From the NCBI GenBank assembly GCA_018666555.1, contig JABIZD010000102.1, positions 17,097 through 81,096 on the forward strand: a stretch of 64,000 nt of DNA, given 5' to 3'. Shown piece after piece: positions 1 to 9,858 of this stretch. Within the stretch, counting starts at the first letter, position 1, and every line of letters begins with the position of its first letter. The notes under the pieces were generated by a model. The model had not been told where the DNA came from and did no database searches. It saw nothing but the letters and a program-made list of their open reading frames with translations. Both the position numbers and the translations under genes were made by a program. This DNA comes from Gammaproteobacteria bacterium (GTDB taxonomy: Bacteria; Pseudomonadota; Gammaproteobacteria; Pseudomonadales; Azotimanducaceae).

Positions 1-1
1 A

Positions 2-793
2 CCTGCAGCCCAACTTGCTGGTTACGGTTATCATGCTGCAGCCCTGGCAGGCTTTTATGAAGTAACGGGCTGGCCGGATAAGAAACCCAGTGGTCCATGG
101 GTCGCCTACACCGATACAATTGCTCCCAGGTTTATCTCAATATTACTGGCAGCGGCGCTGGATTATCGACGCCGGACTGGCCGCGGTTGTTTCATTGATG
201 TAGCCCAAATTGAAACATCGCTTCACTTCCTGGCACCAGAGCTACTCGACCTGCAGGTAAATCATGAATCTGCCTCAAGACTTGGCAATCGCAGCAACAG
301 TGCAGCTCCGCAAGGTTGTTATCCGTGTGCGGGAGATGACCAGTGGTGTGCCATCGGCATCGACAACGATAAACAATGGCAAGCGCTCTGTAGAGAAATT
401 GACTATCAACCGGGCAAGATTGTAACCCTGCCTGATCGACTCAAAAATCATGACGAAATCGACGCGGTTATCAGCCAATGGACACGGCTTCGCAGGGCAC
501 CGGAGGTAATGCAAAAACTGCAGCAGGCCGGTGTGCCCGCTGGGATGGTGCAGCGCAGCAGTGATTTACTGGTGGACAGGCAATACCAACACCGTGATTT
601 CTACAGATACCAGAACCATGAAGCGATGGGGAAAATACCTTATGCCGGTCATCAATACAAAATCGCCGGTTATGACAACGGCCCTAGGGCACCCGCGCCC
701 ATGCTTGGCCAGCACAGTTTTGAAGTACTAACTGAACTGGGCATGACGGACGAGGAAATCGCAATGGCTTATGCCACCGGCGTTATTAACTGA
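2..793 (+). CDS. CaiB/BaiF family (class III) CoA-transferase, C-terminal part
   Basis: The reading frame is open from the left edge to TGA at 791-793, so the 5' part lies outside the window. About 263 residues are present. They resemble the second half of class III CoA-transferases, which move CoA between carboxylic acids by a covalent Asp mechanism in the cytoplasm. Visible family features are the GRGCFIDVAQIET stretch, followed by a RLGNRSN segment and a CAGDDQWCAIGI strand. The C-terminal lobe carries the AGVPAG motif (near 525-545) and VDRQYQHRDFY. The catalytic Asp, normally in the N-terminal third, is not in view. The acyl substrate cannot be told. The gene converges with the SDR gene at 844. 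Confidence 0.85.
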   Translation, partial: PAAQLAGYGYHAAALAGFYEVTGWPDKKPSGPWVAYTDTIAPRFISILLAAALDYRRRTGRGCFIDVAQIETSLHFLAPELLDLQVNHESASRLGNRSNSAAPQGCYPCAGDDQWCAIGIDNDKQWQALCREIDYQPGKIVTLPDRLKNHDEIDAVISQWTRLRRAPEVMQKLQQAGVPAGMVQRSSDLLVDRQYQHRDFYRYQNHEAMGKIPYAGHQYKIAGYDNGPRAPAPMLGQHSFEVLTELGMTDEEIAMAYATGVIN

Positions 794-795
794 TT

Positions 796-813
796 CGCGC
801 AGGTTCCTGCGCG
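796..813. terminator. GC-rich hairpin between convergent genes
   Basis: A perfect inverted repeat, CGCGCAGG-TT-CCTGCGCG, begins 3 nt after the stop of the CoA-transferase and ends 30 nt before the stop of the convergent SDR gene. As RNA it gives a 7-bp stem with a GTTC loop on either strand. No T-run follows, so it is a terminator-like or 3'-protecting hairpin rather than a canonical intrinsic terminator. Confidence 0.5.
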
Positions 814-843
814 CGCCATCGTCGCCAGATCAAAACCAGAACT

Positions 844-1674
844 TCAGGCACGCGTTAAAGTCTGGTCCTCGCGCAGGGCATCAAGCTGATTCTGCACCCC
901 TTTCGCCCATCGCGGATGGGTCAAGATCCAGAACTTGTTTTCTGCAATCGCGGATGCGACTAACTCGCCGACTTCGTCGGGATCCATGCCTTGTTCCAGT
1001 CCGGCCTGAATATTTCTCGCCATCTTGGCTGATTTTTCGCCATCCACTTTCGGCTTGGATCTGCCAGGGCGAAACTCAACGGAATTGCGGCTGATATTCG
1101 TATTTATTGGTCCTGGACAGAGCACCGAGGCAGTAATCGGGCTCTTTTTTGAGCGGAGTTCTCGTTCGGTAGCCGCCATTAGTGCAACCACGCCATGTTT
1201 AGCTACATTGTAAGCGCCCATCATCTGGCTGGAGATCAACCCCGCCATGGAAGATGTGGCATTGATGTGTCCTTCGCCTGCTGCCTCTATCAGCGGCAGA
1301 AATACCTTAACGCCGTAAATAGGCCCCCAAAGATCTACATCAATAATCCACTTCCAGTCCGCCAGTTTCATATTACGCGCAGAAGTTGGAATTCCTACAC
1401 CCGCGTTATTACACATTACATGCACATTACCAAAGGTGCCAATGGCTTTATCTGCCAGTGCTTCAACCTGGTCTAGTTTCGAGACATCACAACTCTGGCC
1501 CACTACCTGCACACCGGCATCACTAAACTCAGATATCGCTCGGTCGAGTGCTGACTGGTCAAGATCAGCTAACACCAGTTTCATCCCCCTTGCAGAAAAC
1601 GCACGCGCCATACCCAGGCCAATTCCACTTGCCGCTCCCGTTATCACTGCAACGCGATCTGAAAATTCCTGCAT
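844..1674 (-). CDS. SDR family NAD(P)-dependent oxidoreductase
   Basis: A 276-residue classical short-chain dehydrogenase/reductase. The cofactor motif TGAASGIG is at residues 12-19, NNAG at 89-92, the catalytic Ser at 141-142 and the YNVAK active site at Tyr155/Lys159. ADLD after strand 2 suggests NAD preference, since Asp there normally holds the adenosine ribose. The ATG is supported by GGGGAG four bases upstream. The substrate is an alcohol or ketone of unknown identity. The C-terminal tail after residue 215 is longer than in minimal 250-residue SDRs. It converges with the CoA-transferase and shows no operon partner. Confidence 0.9.
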   Translation of the reverse strand: MQEFSDRVAVITGAASGIGLGMARAFSARGMKLVLADLDQSALDRAISEFSDAGVQVVGQSCDVSKLDQVEALADKAIGTFGNVHVMCNNAGVGIPTSARNMKLADWKWIIDVDLWGPIYGVKVFLPLIEAAGEGHINATSSMAGLISSQMMGAYNVAKHGVVALMAATERELRSKKSPITASVLCPGPINTNISRNSVEFRPGRSKPKVDGEKSAKMARNIQAGLEQGMDPDEVGELVASAIAENKFWILTHPRWAKGVQNQLDALREDQTLTRA

Positions 1675-2173
1675 TTGACTCCCCTACTTTTGCCTTTGTT
1701 ATAACCACAGACATTCATTCCTAGCCTGCCGTACAATCTATTCCAGGCAAGGGCTGCTTTCAACAGTTCACTAATTTCTCCACGCCTTTAGTCGGTCTTG
1801 CACCTGCATCGACAGCTAAACAAGTCACCAAACCTTGCGCCAAAAGGGCAATATACACTAGCAGGATCTGTCTTTCCTACAGACTACAAAATCTGTTAAC
1901 GGGCAACCAAGCCTAACCCAGGGGAACGGGACCTGCTTGCACTCATCAGCGTTTAAAACTGCCGCGCCGGTCAGCCGAACAACAAATCACAGGTACGCAG
2001 CGAGCGAGATAGCGAATATTTAGACCCAATGCATGGCATTCAGGCCGCAAATAAACGAAAATTGTTTTTCTCGCTGACCAAGCTGATCTAGACATAATGC
2101 AACGAGAGTCAGCGGAGATGATCCCAGCAGATACAGGCAATGTTGAATCATCAATCGAACACATGAGGTCCTA
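1675..2173. other. intergenic region between divergent genes
   Basis: About 500 bases separate the SDR (minus) and the dioxygenase (plus), so promoters for both should lie here. The only clear signal is GAGG five bases before the dioxygenase ATG. I see no convincing -35/-10 pair, repeat or small gene; the minus-strand open frames here have no ribosome site or protein-like composition. Confidence 0.4.
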
Positions 2174-2956
2174 ATGCAGCATGCAATCCAGCAGCATAGT
2201 AAGTCGATCCTCCAGCAACTGCAGAGCGACGGATTTTCACAATTGAGTAACCTCTGCTCATCAACTTTAACAGCCCAACTATTAAGCGTTTCAAGCAAAA
2301 TCGCATCTGACGTCAGACAACGCCTGGGTAAAAGACCAATCGGGATTGGTAGCCGTTCCGGCTATAGGGAAATTGTGCAGCGCTCGCCGGGGCGATGGGA
2401 CGTACCCATTACTCCGGAACAATTTGCAATAGACCATAAGCAGATGCCGTGGTGGCCCCTTATCACAGCTGTGCTAGGCCAAAGCGCCGAACACGCATTC
2501 AGTGGCGTGGTCTCTTCTGAACCCGGTAGTAAAGAACAATGCTGGCATATAGATTCCCCCCACGAGGCAGCAGAGCATCTATCCGCTCACGCCATTAACA
2601 TATTCATAGCATTAACCCATATCCCGCTGCTTATGGGCCCGACCGAACTTGCCCGTGGTTCACACCAGCGGACTAATCACTTGGCCAATCAGACTCTGGC
2701 AGTGGACCAGCTGCTGTACCAGCATGCAGACACCTCACCCGGCATGCTGGTAACGGCAAAGGAACAAACCACACCCGAAACTCGCTCAAGTGCTATGAGT
2801 GAAGGCTCCTGCCTGATATTTGACGATCGAATTATGCACCGCGGATTGGCAAACCAAGCCCATCAAACCAGGCATATCGCCTATTTTTCCTATAAGCGAC
2901 AAGGCTACCTGCCGTATACCCATTTCGAATCAACTCGATCCTTATTTGAGTCATAA
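2174..2956 (+). CDS. phytanoyl-CoA dioxygenase (PhyH) family protein
   Basis: A 260-residue Fe(II)/2-oxoglutarate-dependent oxygenase of the PhyH type. The iron triad is visible as HID (His125, Asp127) in CWHIDSPH and His222 in IMHRGLAN. Arg233 in TRHIAYFSY is the expected 2-oxoglutarate anchor. The GPTELARGSHQ segment (155-164) is typical of the PhyH fold. Family members hydroxylate acyl-CoAs, ectoine, halogenated metabolites or other small molecules, so the substrate is open. The start is supported by GAGG at a spacing of five. It stands alone between two large intergenic stretches. Confidence 0.85.
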   Translation: MQHAIQQHSKSILQQLQSDGFSQLSNLCSSTLTAQLLSVSSKIASDVRQRLGKRPIGIGSRSGYREIVQRSPGRWDVPITPEQFAIDHKQMPWWPLITAVLGQSAEHAFSGVVSSEPGSKEQCWHIDSPHEAAEHLSAHAINIFIALTHIPLLMGPTELARGSHQRTNHLANQTLAVDQLLYQHADTSPGMLVTAKEQTTPETRSSAMSEGSCLIFDDRIMHRGLANQAHQTRHIAYFSYKRQGYLPYTHFESTRSLFES

Positions 2957-3482
2957 AGTCGTCATCACTGCAAAAGCGGTCTTACAAACAGCGGATTGGC
3001 AACCCAGAACAACCTGCGTCTCACCCGCACTCGCCTGAGCGCGCTGTAACCTGTTCTGATTTACAAACCTTGGCCGCTTTTCTAGACAGCCTGACGCGCT
3101 CATGATTGGACTGTGGCGATGCCCTGAAACAAGGCAAATCCTGCCTCTAGCCAGATCCAATGCACTTTTTAGCAGTCTGGCTTGAACTTACTGCTCCTGG
3201 ATATAAAAAGCTTCGCAATCCAGCGCCCACGAATGATGGTACTCTCGAATACCTGGGTACGCTCCAGAGCGATTGCACAGCAATGAAATAACGGGTTGCG
3301 ACAATTCTTGGGTGACTGCAACTGCGAATTCACGGCCAAGGACTAAGAGACTATAAAAAAGCGAAAGGCCTCTTGCCTGACACCGATTAACGGAACAAAG
3401 CCATTGTTCAGCATTTATTACCGCAGCGGGCCTTTTGATTACGCTTCCATGGTTAGCCCTAGAAAAACGGTAGGAACTATCA
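2957..3482. other. intergenic region between convergent genes
   Basis: About 525 bases between convergent stops. I find no protein-like frame with a ribosome site, no RNA gene and no strong terminator hairpin. It is unusually long for a convergent gap in this window. Confidence 0.4.
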
Positions 3483-4754
3483 TCAGATCATCCTGTCTCT
3501 GAGAGCATGCCACTTCATCAGCAGGTTCATCCCTAATGGATAACCCCAGTAATAAAATGGCGCAGTAAAGGGCAGATCATCAAAGGCGGTACGGCAGTCA
3601 TCTCGACCCAGTATTTTGCCCGCCAAACGGGAGCCGAGAAAGACGCTGCGGACAACGCCTGACCCACAATAACCCATGGCATAATGTACCCCATCAAGGG
3701 TGCCCGTATGCGGCGCATGGTCAAATGTATAAGCCACTGTACCTGCCCAACAATGACTAAAGGGTATGTCAGCAATCTCCGGATAGATCTGGCTATAGGT
3801 TTTTCGAATTCCAGCAGCAATTCGATCATACGCATCTAAAGGCCCCTGGCTGCGACTGCCCAGTAACAGACGTTTGCCGTCTGGGGTCCTTCTATAGTAA
3901 ACAACCAGCCGACGGGTATCGCCATGCATGCGACTGTGTGGTGAGAGCCTGTCCAGCAAATCTGGCTCGAGTTCTTCAGTCACAGCAATAGCTGAACGAA
4001 TCGGAATAATTCGTCGCCGGAATTTCCTGAAGGCATAGGGTGTGTACCCGTTGGTCGCAACCACAATTTCCCGTGCCTTAATAGACCCCGATGCGGTGCT
4101 CAGGCGATATCCGTCTTTGTCCCGGTCCCAGCCCTGAACAAAGGTGTTGTTGACCAGCATCCCACCACTGTCTACTACTCTCTGAGTCAAGGCATCGACG
4201 AGCTTGGCGGGATTAAGCCCGCCGTCCTGGTGATAGACAACACCCCCTCGGTACAGGTCAGTTCCGACTTCATGATGCTGCTCGCTGTGCGGGATTACAT
4301 CTGCTTTAAAACCGGGAATAGTTTCAAGATCTTTGACTTCCTCTGTTAGCTTTTGAAAGTCCTGATCCGACATCGCGCCTCGAAAGCGGCCTGTCATCTG
4401 AAGGTCACAATCTATCCCTTCGGTATCAATAAACGCACGAAAAAAACCAATCGCTGTCAGACCCTCACTTAATATGTCTTTAGCCTGTTTTTCACCATAC
4501 TTTGAAGTCAGCCCACGTAACCCAAGCTTATGCATGCTCGGCCCGATCATGCCGCCATTCCTACTTGAACAACCAGAACCAGGCTCCCCGGCATCCATCA
4601 CCGCAACCGAACGCCCAGCCCTGACAAGACCGAGCGCTGTGGACAGTCCAGTGAAGCCAGCACCGATAACCGCGACATCAACTGCTTCAGGCTTTTCTAT
4701 GAAAGTAGGCCTTGTGCCAGACCGATGATCGTTCCAATAAGCGTAGGTTTTCAT
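3483..4754 (-). CDS. FAD-dependent oxidoreductase of the DAO family (amine/amino acid oxidase type)
   Basis: A 423-residue flavoprotein with VAVIGAGFTGLSTAL near the N-terminus (the Rossmann FAD motif) followed by the SRNGGMIGPS segment. These are typical of the DAO fold of gamma-glutamylputrescine oxidase (PuuB) and related oxidases (about 426 residues). ATNGYTPYAFRKFRRRIIPIRS and the late AYTFDHAPHTG and GYCGSGV segments also match this group. The likely chemistry is oxidation of a C-N bond of an amine with O2 or a membrane acceptor. I chose the ATG at 4754 because AGGA lies seven bases upstream; an ATG nine codons earlier has a weaker site. The exact amine is unknown. Confidence 0.85.
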   Translation of the reverse strand: MKTYAYWNDHRSGTRPTFIEKPEAVDVAVIGAGFTGLSTALGLVRAGRSVAVMDAGEPGSGCSSRNGGMIGPSMHKLGLRGLTSKYGEKQAKDILSEGLTAIGFFRAFIDTEGIDCDLQMTGRFRGAMSDQDFQKLTEEVKDLETIPGFKADVIPHSEQHHEVGTDLYRGGVVYHQDGGLNPAKLVDALTQRVVDSGGMLVNNTFVQGWDRDKDGYRLSTASGSIKAREIVVATNGYTPYAFRKFRRRIIPIRSAIAVTEELEPDLLDRLSPHSRMHGDTRRLVVYYRRTPDGKRLLLGSRSQGPLDAYDRIAAGIRKTYSQIYPEIADIPFSHCWAGTVAYTFDHAPHTGTLDGVHYAMGYCGSGVVRSVFLGSRLAGKILGRDDCRTAFDDLPFTAPFYYWGYPLGMNLLMKWHALRDRMI

Positions 4755-5115
4755 AGCATCATCCTGGTTATAAAAATTCATACTCTGTTAAAACTACAAA
4801 CGACTTCCTGACCGCAGCGACTATTCTGAAACCTTGTTGAGATAACCTTGAAAGCACCTTGAGTTTTTTGCGCCCGTCCGGGCTAACCAGTTACCCAGAC
4901 CTTCTGATGAAGCCAAATCATTCTTGCTCATGGTGTTATCACAAGTTGAGCGCTGCCACTGCTCTTGAATTTAACACATCTGATTTATCCAATCCCAGCG
5001 ACTAAAGCAGCTTGACCTAATCTATCCGAGCTGATTAACCAAAATCGAACCTTCAGTGCTGTTTCGCGGATTACATGATAATTTCAATATGAATCTAAAA
5101 AAAAAGAGGAATCCC
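4755..5115. other. intergenic region between divergent genes
   Basis: About 360 bases between the DAO-type oxidase (minus) and the secreted protein (plus). It must hold both promoters, but I cannot point to convincing boxes. The ribosome site AGAGGA for the right-hand gene is at 5105-5110. Confidence 0.35.
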
Positions 5116-5898
5116 ATGACCGACTTCAAATTCATCTCCATGGTTAGCATTGCTTTTATTTCACTTACCGTTAATGCCGATCAACAACAGGCTAATGCCT
5201 CCCCGGCTTCGGCAAATCCAATCTCGACGCAAATACAACTTTGTAATCTCAATCCCGGCAAAACGATGAATGACTACGACAAAATTATTCAGCAGTATTT
5301 CAAGTGGTCAAAAAAACATGATGTTGAAGTCGTGTTCACACGCAACCTGCCACTATTTTCACATGCCGATGCCAGCCACCCCGGATATGACTTTATCGAA
5401 TACCTCTACTCCGATTATGAAACCAGTGGCAATGGCTGGGATAAATGGCTCAGCACACCTGACGGCCAAAAGCTCGCGGCAGAATGGCAGGCGACAGCAA
5501 CCTGCCACGTCAAAATGGCCAGCCTCTATGTGCAACATCGTGATCCTAGAATTATGACGGATGATGATAGAGTTATCACCCAAAACTGGTGTACTCGTAA
5601 CGACGGCGTTTCTCCTGACCAGTTGATTGCAAAACATCGAGAGGTCGCTGAAAACTACCCCGATGATGCCTCTAACATGGCCTGGGCCATACTCTATCCG
5701 CAAATTGGTGGCGCCCATGCACCTGGTGATTTCGCCCACGTCAATGCCTACCCTGATGTGGCTGCACTAATGGCTCGCCAATCCTGGTACAACAATGATG
5801 AAGGCTGGCGGGCAATCAGGGACTACAATGTCTCTTATGCTTCTTGCCGGGGTGAATCTGCCTTTGTTGAAAAGGTGTTGCATCGACCCGGTTCATAA
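5116..5898 (+). CDS. exported protein with two tandem two-cysteine modules, unknown function
   Basis: The 260-residue product begins with a signal-peptide-like stretch (about residues 1-20, ending near VNADQ). The ATG at 5116 follows AGAGGA by five bases; an in-frame GTG at 5056 and an ATG at 5089 are less good. The mature part is two similar halves, about residues 38-140 and 150-255. Each starts with a cysteine (QLCNL, NWCTR), has an aromatic central strand (YDFIEYLY, FAHVNAY) and ends with a cysteine (TATCH, YASC). These are the only four cysteines, so one disulfide per module is plausible. The lipoprotein at 14204 has the same layout. I do not recognise the family. A dimeric alpha/beta-barrel-like fold is a guess. 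Confidence 0.8.
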   Translation: MTDFKFISMVSIAFISLTVNADQQQANASPASANPISTQIQLCNLNPGKTMNDYDKIIQQYFKWSKKHDVEVVFTRNLPLFSHADASHPGYDFIEYLYSDYETSGNGWDKWLSTPDGQKLAAEWQATATCHVKMASLYVQHRDPRIMTDDDRVITQNWCTRNDGVSPDQLIAKHREVAENYPDDASNMAWAILYPQIGGAHAPGDFAHVNAYPDVAALMARQSWYNNDEGWRAIRDYNVSYASCRGESAFVEKVLHRPGS

Positions 5899-5909
5899 TC
5901 TTGCCCTGT

Positions 5910-5933
5910 GGAGGCCGAGATAACTCGGCCTCC
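5910..5933 (+). terminator. strong hairpin after the exported-protein gene
   Basis: A perfect 10-bp stem, GGAGGCCGAG and CTCGGCCTCC, with an ATAA loop starts 12 bases after the stop codon at 5898. No T-run follows on either strand, so termination may be factor-assisted or the hairpin may protect the mRNA end. Confidence 0.65.
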
Positions 5934-6168
5934 AACTGTGACACACAAATCACAGAGATCTGTGTACCGCCCATGCCAATTACAGCTATTGCCAAACTGA
6001 CCGGATAGGGTGATCCCAGGGAAATATTGTCTCATTAAGCTCTGATCGGCAATCAGGCAAATCGAATCCTCGGCCAAAAAGAACGCCGAACTATACTGTG
6101 ATCCTTTATTGTCTGTGCTTCAGAAACACCGGGAGTATACCCTACCTGTCAATTTGACAGCTCAGATA

Positions 6169-8142
6169 TTAGGGGTTTCGATCAGCCAAGGCAGCTAACA
6201 TAGGCTGTAGCTGTTTTTCATATTTACGCCACTCCTCCGAACTGCCCTGATACATTTTTCGGCGTACCTGCCTACCACTCGGTGTTCTCACCGGACGTTT
6301 ATTTTCGTAAAAATTAAGACAATCGAGTTCCCAATCAAGGCCGCAATAATCTAGTAAACCGCGAGTTTCCTGTTCCTGGTTGCGAGTCAGTGCCTCGTAA
6401 TTTAGATCGTAAATCTGATTGGGAAATTCATTCCTCCAAAATGCCATAAGATCTAAATAAAGATTGTAATACGCTGCTATGTCTTTGAGGACATTGGTGT
6501 ACGGATGGCCCTTAAACTGAAGTTTGAACATTGACCAACAACTTGCAGCCGGTTCTCTTTGGACATTGATTATCTTGACCTGGTCAAAAACAGACAGAAG
6601 AAACCCTACCCACTTAAAATTCGGCGGCATCTTATCTGTTATTAGCATCTTGCTAGTATTAAGCGTTTCAAGCTCTGATAGATATTCATCTCGCAACATC
6701 ATGAGATTATCTGTTGCAATGGAATCTCCACCAGAATCTGAAACATCCTTAACAGCAGAATTTAATAACCGACCCAATGTTTCTAACTCGCCCCCACCAA
6801 ATACCTGCGAATGGCTGGCTAAAATCTGCTCCGTGAGGGTCGTTCCTGAACGTGGCATACCAACAATAAATATCGGTTGGGGGCCTGAGGCTACTTGAAT
6901 CGATTGAGTCTCTCTGATGCGGGCAGCATTGACCGCATTAAACAGCTTCTTAATCTGCTCAAACTGAATTTTTTCTGGCTGAATGTTATAGGCAAACGAT
7001 TGCTTTCTCAGTCGATTTCCTGTTTCCAGATACCTAAATGCCTTCTCTAGTTCGCCAAGGTCTTCATAAGCCTTGCCTAACGCAAAACTCAAATGCATCA
7101 CCTCATTGTCCGGCAAGGCCGGGATATCAATTCTCCTTATCATCTCTGCCAACTGTGGGTCATGTGATGTGTAATTCTTCAGTCGACTGAGATTATTATG
7201 GGCTTCGGCAAATTCTGGCTTTAACTCCAAGGCACGATCAAAACAGGAAATTGCTTCCTCATAGCGACCGAACTCGCAAAGCGAATTACCTAGGTTATTG
7301 TGCACCTCTGCAAAGGTAGGTTGGAGAGCAATAGCCCTGCTATAGCAGTCAATGGATTCTTCATGGTGACCAAGATCACTCAATGCATTACCCAGGTTAC
7401 TATGCGCTGCTGCTAAATCTGGCTTAATGTCGATAGCTTTGCGGATGTTCTCAACCGCTTTTGCATGAAGCCCCATATCATTCAAAGTAGCCCCCAGTCC
7501 GTTGAAAGCCTCTGCATAAACTGGCCGCCGGGCTATGGCTTTTTCGAAGCTGGTAATGGCGTCTGCCGGTCTTCCCAGGAGGCGCAAAGTATGCCCAATA
7601 CTGTTATAAGCCTGCACAAAATTCGGGTCAATTCTTAAGGCTTTGGCAAAGTACTGAAGTGCTAAGGTAGGTTGATTAAGGTCAGCACAGACGTTTCCTA
7701 GATTATTATAAGCCTCAACATAGTCTGGTTTTAGGTCAATTGAGTTCTGATAATATCCCTGAGCTTTTTTTAGCTCACCCATGTTGTGAAGCAGGCTACC
7801 TAAATTATTATGGGCTTCCGCATAATCAGGCATTTTTCGCAATGCATTTTCAAAACAACTGAGGGCATCATTATAATTCCCCAGTTCATTCAGCGTATTG
7901 CCCTTATTATTAAGCGCTTCCGGGTAGTCTGGTTTTAATCGCAGCGCATTATCATAATGAAGCAGCGCGTCGTTGAATTGCTTTGATGCTGCATAGAGCA
8001 CACCTAATATATTCTCCAACATCGATGAATCAGGATATCTGGCCACTAATTCATGGCCTGACAGCAAGGCCTCTTTTAATTGGCCTTTATTGTAGAAGGC
8101 AACTACCTTATCTAGTTCTACTTTTGATGGCGTCTGATTCAC
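6169..8142 (-). CDS. TPR-repeat sulfotransferase family protein
   Basis: A 657-residue two-part protein. Residues about 1-350 are roughly nine to ten tetratricopeptide repeats, many with A-x-N-N-L-G signatures (for example AHNNLG, AYNNLG). From about 430 a sulfotransferase domain begins with the PAPS-binding loop FIVGMPRSGTTL, followed by ITDKMPPNF and a later NVQREP strand. Such proteins would transfer sulfate from PAPS to a protein or glycan docked on the TPR array; substrates are generally unknown. The frame starts with GTG at 8142 without an obvious ribosome site. A second gene of the same design is at 44197-46212. No signal peptide is visible, so it should be cytoplasmic. Confidence 0.88.
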   Translation of the reverse strand: MNQTPSKVELDKVVAFYNKGQLKEALLSGHELVARYPDSSMLENILGVLYAASKQFNDALLHYDNALRLKPDYPEALNNKGNTLNELGNYNDALSCFENALRKMPDYAEAHNNLGSLLHNMGELKKAQGYYQNSIDLKPDYVEAYNNLGNVCADLNQPTLALQYFAKALRIDPNFVQAYNSIGHTLRLLGRPADAITSFEKAIARRPVYAEAFNGLGATLNDMGLHAKAVENIRKAIDIKPDLAAAHSNLGNALSDLGHHEESIDCYSRAIALQPTFAEVHNNLGNSLCEFGRYEEAISCFDRALELKPEFAEAHNNLSRLKNYTSHDPQLAEMIRRIDIPALPDNEVMHLSFALGKAYEDLGELEKAFRYLETGNRLRKQSFAYNIQPEKIQFEQIKKLFNAVNAARIRETQSIQVASGPQPIFIVGMPRSGTTLTEQILASHSQVFGGGELETLGRLLNSAVKDVSDSGGDSIATDNLMMLRDEYLSELETLNTSKMLITDKMPPNFKWVGFLLSVFDQVKIINVQREPAASCWSMFKLQFKGHPYTNVLKDIAAYYNLYLDLMAFWRNEFPNQIYDLNYEALTRNQEQETRGLLDYCGLDWELDCLNFYENKRPVRTPSGRQVRRKMYQGSSEEWRKYEKQLQPMLAALADRNP

Positions 8143-8413
8143 TTTCGGTTCGAAAATACTTTGAAGTTGTTTTATTAAGCAATTAATTCTTGTCGAATTA
8201 ACGACGCTGTCCGTCTTTCTCGGTTGAAGTAACCGGTCCTAACTATACCATTAAACTCTCGTTTTAGCTTAAGAGGCCTTATTGATTACAGATTCTACCA
8301 ACAAAACTTTTCGCGCTCCCCTACCGCATTTATAATCCTTAGTCTGTTATGCGTCGCTTTCAGTTCGTATTCATCTCCAAGGAAGAAGCATTACTGCTTC
8401 TAAGGTTATAGGT

Positions 8414-9634
8414 TTAACTGTCATCACTTAAAACGGGTGGTTTAGCCGACAATATCAGTAAAATACTAATGATCATGGCACAGATGCTAAACCACCAGAT
8501 GGGTACAAATGAGCCTGTGGTATCGCGTATCCAGCCGGCAGCAGGGGCACCTAAAGTTGCGAATATCAGTGTAACTGGCATGGCTAATCCGCGCACCGAA
8601 CCAATATTTTCTGTACCAAAGTAAGCAGGCCAGATCGCATTCTGCATAATAATCACACTCGCCGCACCGAGCCCAAATGACGCCGTAGCGATGAATAGTT
8701 CAGTTCTCGTGTCGGTGTAGATGGTTAACAACAGCATCACAATAGCAAAAGAATAACCAATCGCCGTAAGATAGCGAATCGGATAGCGGTCAATAAGCAG
8801 GCCAACGGGTATTGCTACCATCGCACTGATCACCGCCTCAGTCGAAAAAGCCACAGCAATCCATTCAGCAGCCAAACCTTGATCGATAAAATGAGGCACC
8901 CTGAACATGGCGACGGTACTGATGGTGAACATCAAAATTCCAAAACTAATGGAAATCTTCCAGAAAGCCGAAGTTCGCGCTGCCTGCGATCGAGTCCATT
9001 GATGGCTCGATTGCATCTGCTGGCTAGCACCCGCAACTGCATCAGTAATTCCTGGTGAGTCAGGCTCTTTAGGTGCCGGTCGCAGAAGAACCGACCCTAA
9101 AAACATCAGACAGGCACCACTTATCCCGAAAACCTTCCAGGCAAACTGCCACCCAGACTCAGCTATAACATATTGCGTTAACGGGGTGAAAAAGAAGATC
9201 CCCACAGGCATACCAATGAAGATAATTGACATGGCACGTCCCCGATTTTGCTTGAACCACTTGGCTACGACAACAGAACCATATAAATCTCCCCCGGCAC
9301 CTTGCAGGCCGATCAATCCAAGTAACCCGATCAGCAGCACCAGGTCCCATCGGCTTTCAACAAAACTAAGTGAAAACACCACCACGCCGGCTATAACGCT
9401 AACCCCCAATAACATTGGCCTGGCTCCAAAGCGGTCAATGCCGCGCCCTATAAATGGACTGGCAAACGCAAAAGCGAGCTGTCGCGCTGACATAGCCACA
9501 CCAAAATAGAACAAAGGGATACCCAATTCTGCGTGCATAACAGGAATGAAAAAGCTGATTACTGGCCCAGCTAACAGCACAGTCATCGCTGAGACCAGGA
9601 TTAGCGCAAAAAGAATTATGTTTTGATATCGCAT
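8414..9634 (-). CDS. MFS transporter
   Basis: A 406-residue major facilitator superfamily carrier with about 12 hydrophobic segments in two halves. Between TM2 and TM3 lies a typical loop GRGIDRFGARPML, and the second half has the matching LLIDRYPIRYLTAIG. A hydrophilic linker (about residues 195-225) divides the halves. It resembles the monocarboxylate/oxalate-formate carrier branch in general layout, but the substrate cannot be read from sequence. The ATG at 9634 is preceded by AAAGGAG at a spacing of five, better than an in-frame start 20 codons upstream. Confidence 0.87.
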   Translation of the reverse strand: MRYQNIILFALILVSAMTVLLAGPVISFFIPVMHAELGIPLFYFGVAMSARQLAFAFASPFIGRGIDRFGARPMLLGVSVIAGVVVFSLSFVESRWDLVLLIGLLGLIGLQGAGGDLYGSVVVAKWFKQNRGRAMSIIFIGMPVGIFFFTPLTQYVIAESGWQFAWKVFGISGACLMFLGSVLLRPAPKEPDSPGITDAVAGASQQMQSSHQWTRSQAARTSAFWKISISFGILMFTISTVAMFRVPHFIDQGLAAEWIAVAFSTEAVISAMVAIPVGLLIDRYPIRYLTAIGYSFAIVMLLLTIYTDTRTELFIATASFGLGAASVIIMQNAIWPAYFGTENIGSVRGLAMPVTLIFATLGAPAAGWIRDTTGSFVPIWWFSICAMIISILLILSAKPPVLSDDS

Positions 9635-9858
9635 CAAAGCTCCTTTGTCAGTTACCCTGACCTGAGCAACTGTCGAGAGCGTTAAAAGATTCAATCAACT
9701 CAATTGAGATGGAACTCCTGTCATAGCCTCCAACTCAAACTGGCCTGTAGCAGTCTAACCGAGGAGCCAGGGCAACAACTTCATTAAGGTAGCGCTTCTC
9801 AAACAACCGCACAACAGGTGATCTCGCCAACTGCGAGAGGTGGGTCGCACTAGCGCAA

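Noticed and set aside
1946..2298. overlapping minus-strand open frames upstream of the PhyH-type gene
   Set aside because: They overlap the real gene start on the other strand and have no initiation signal.
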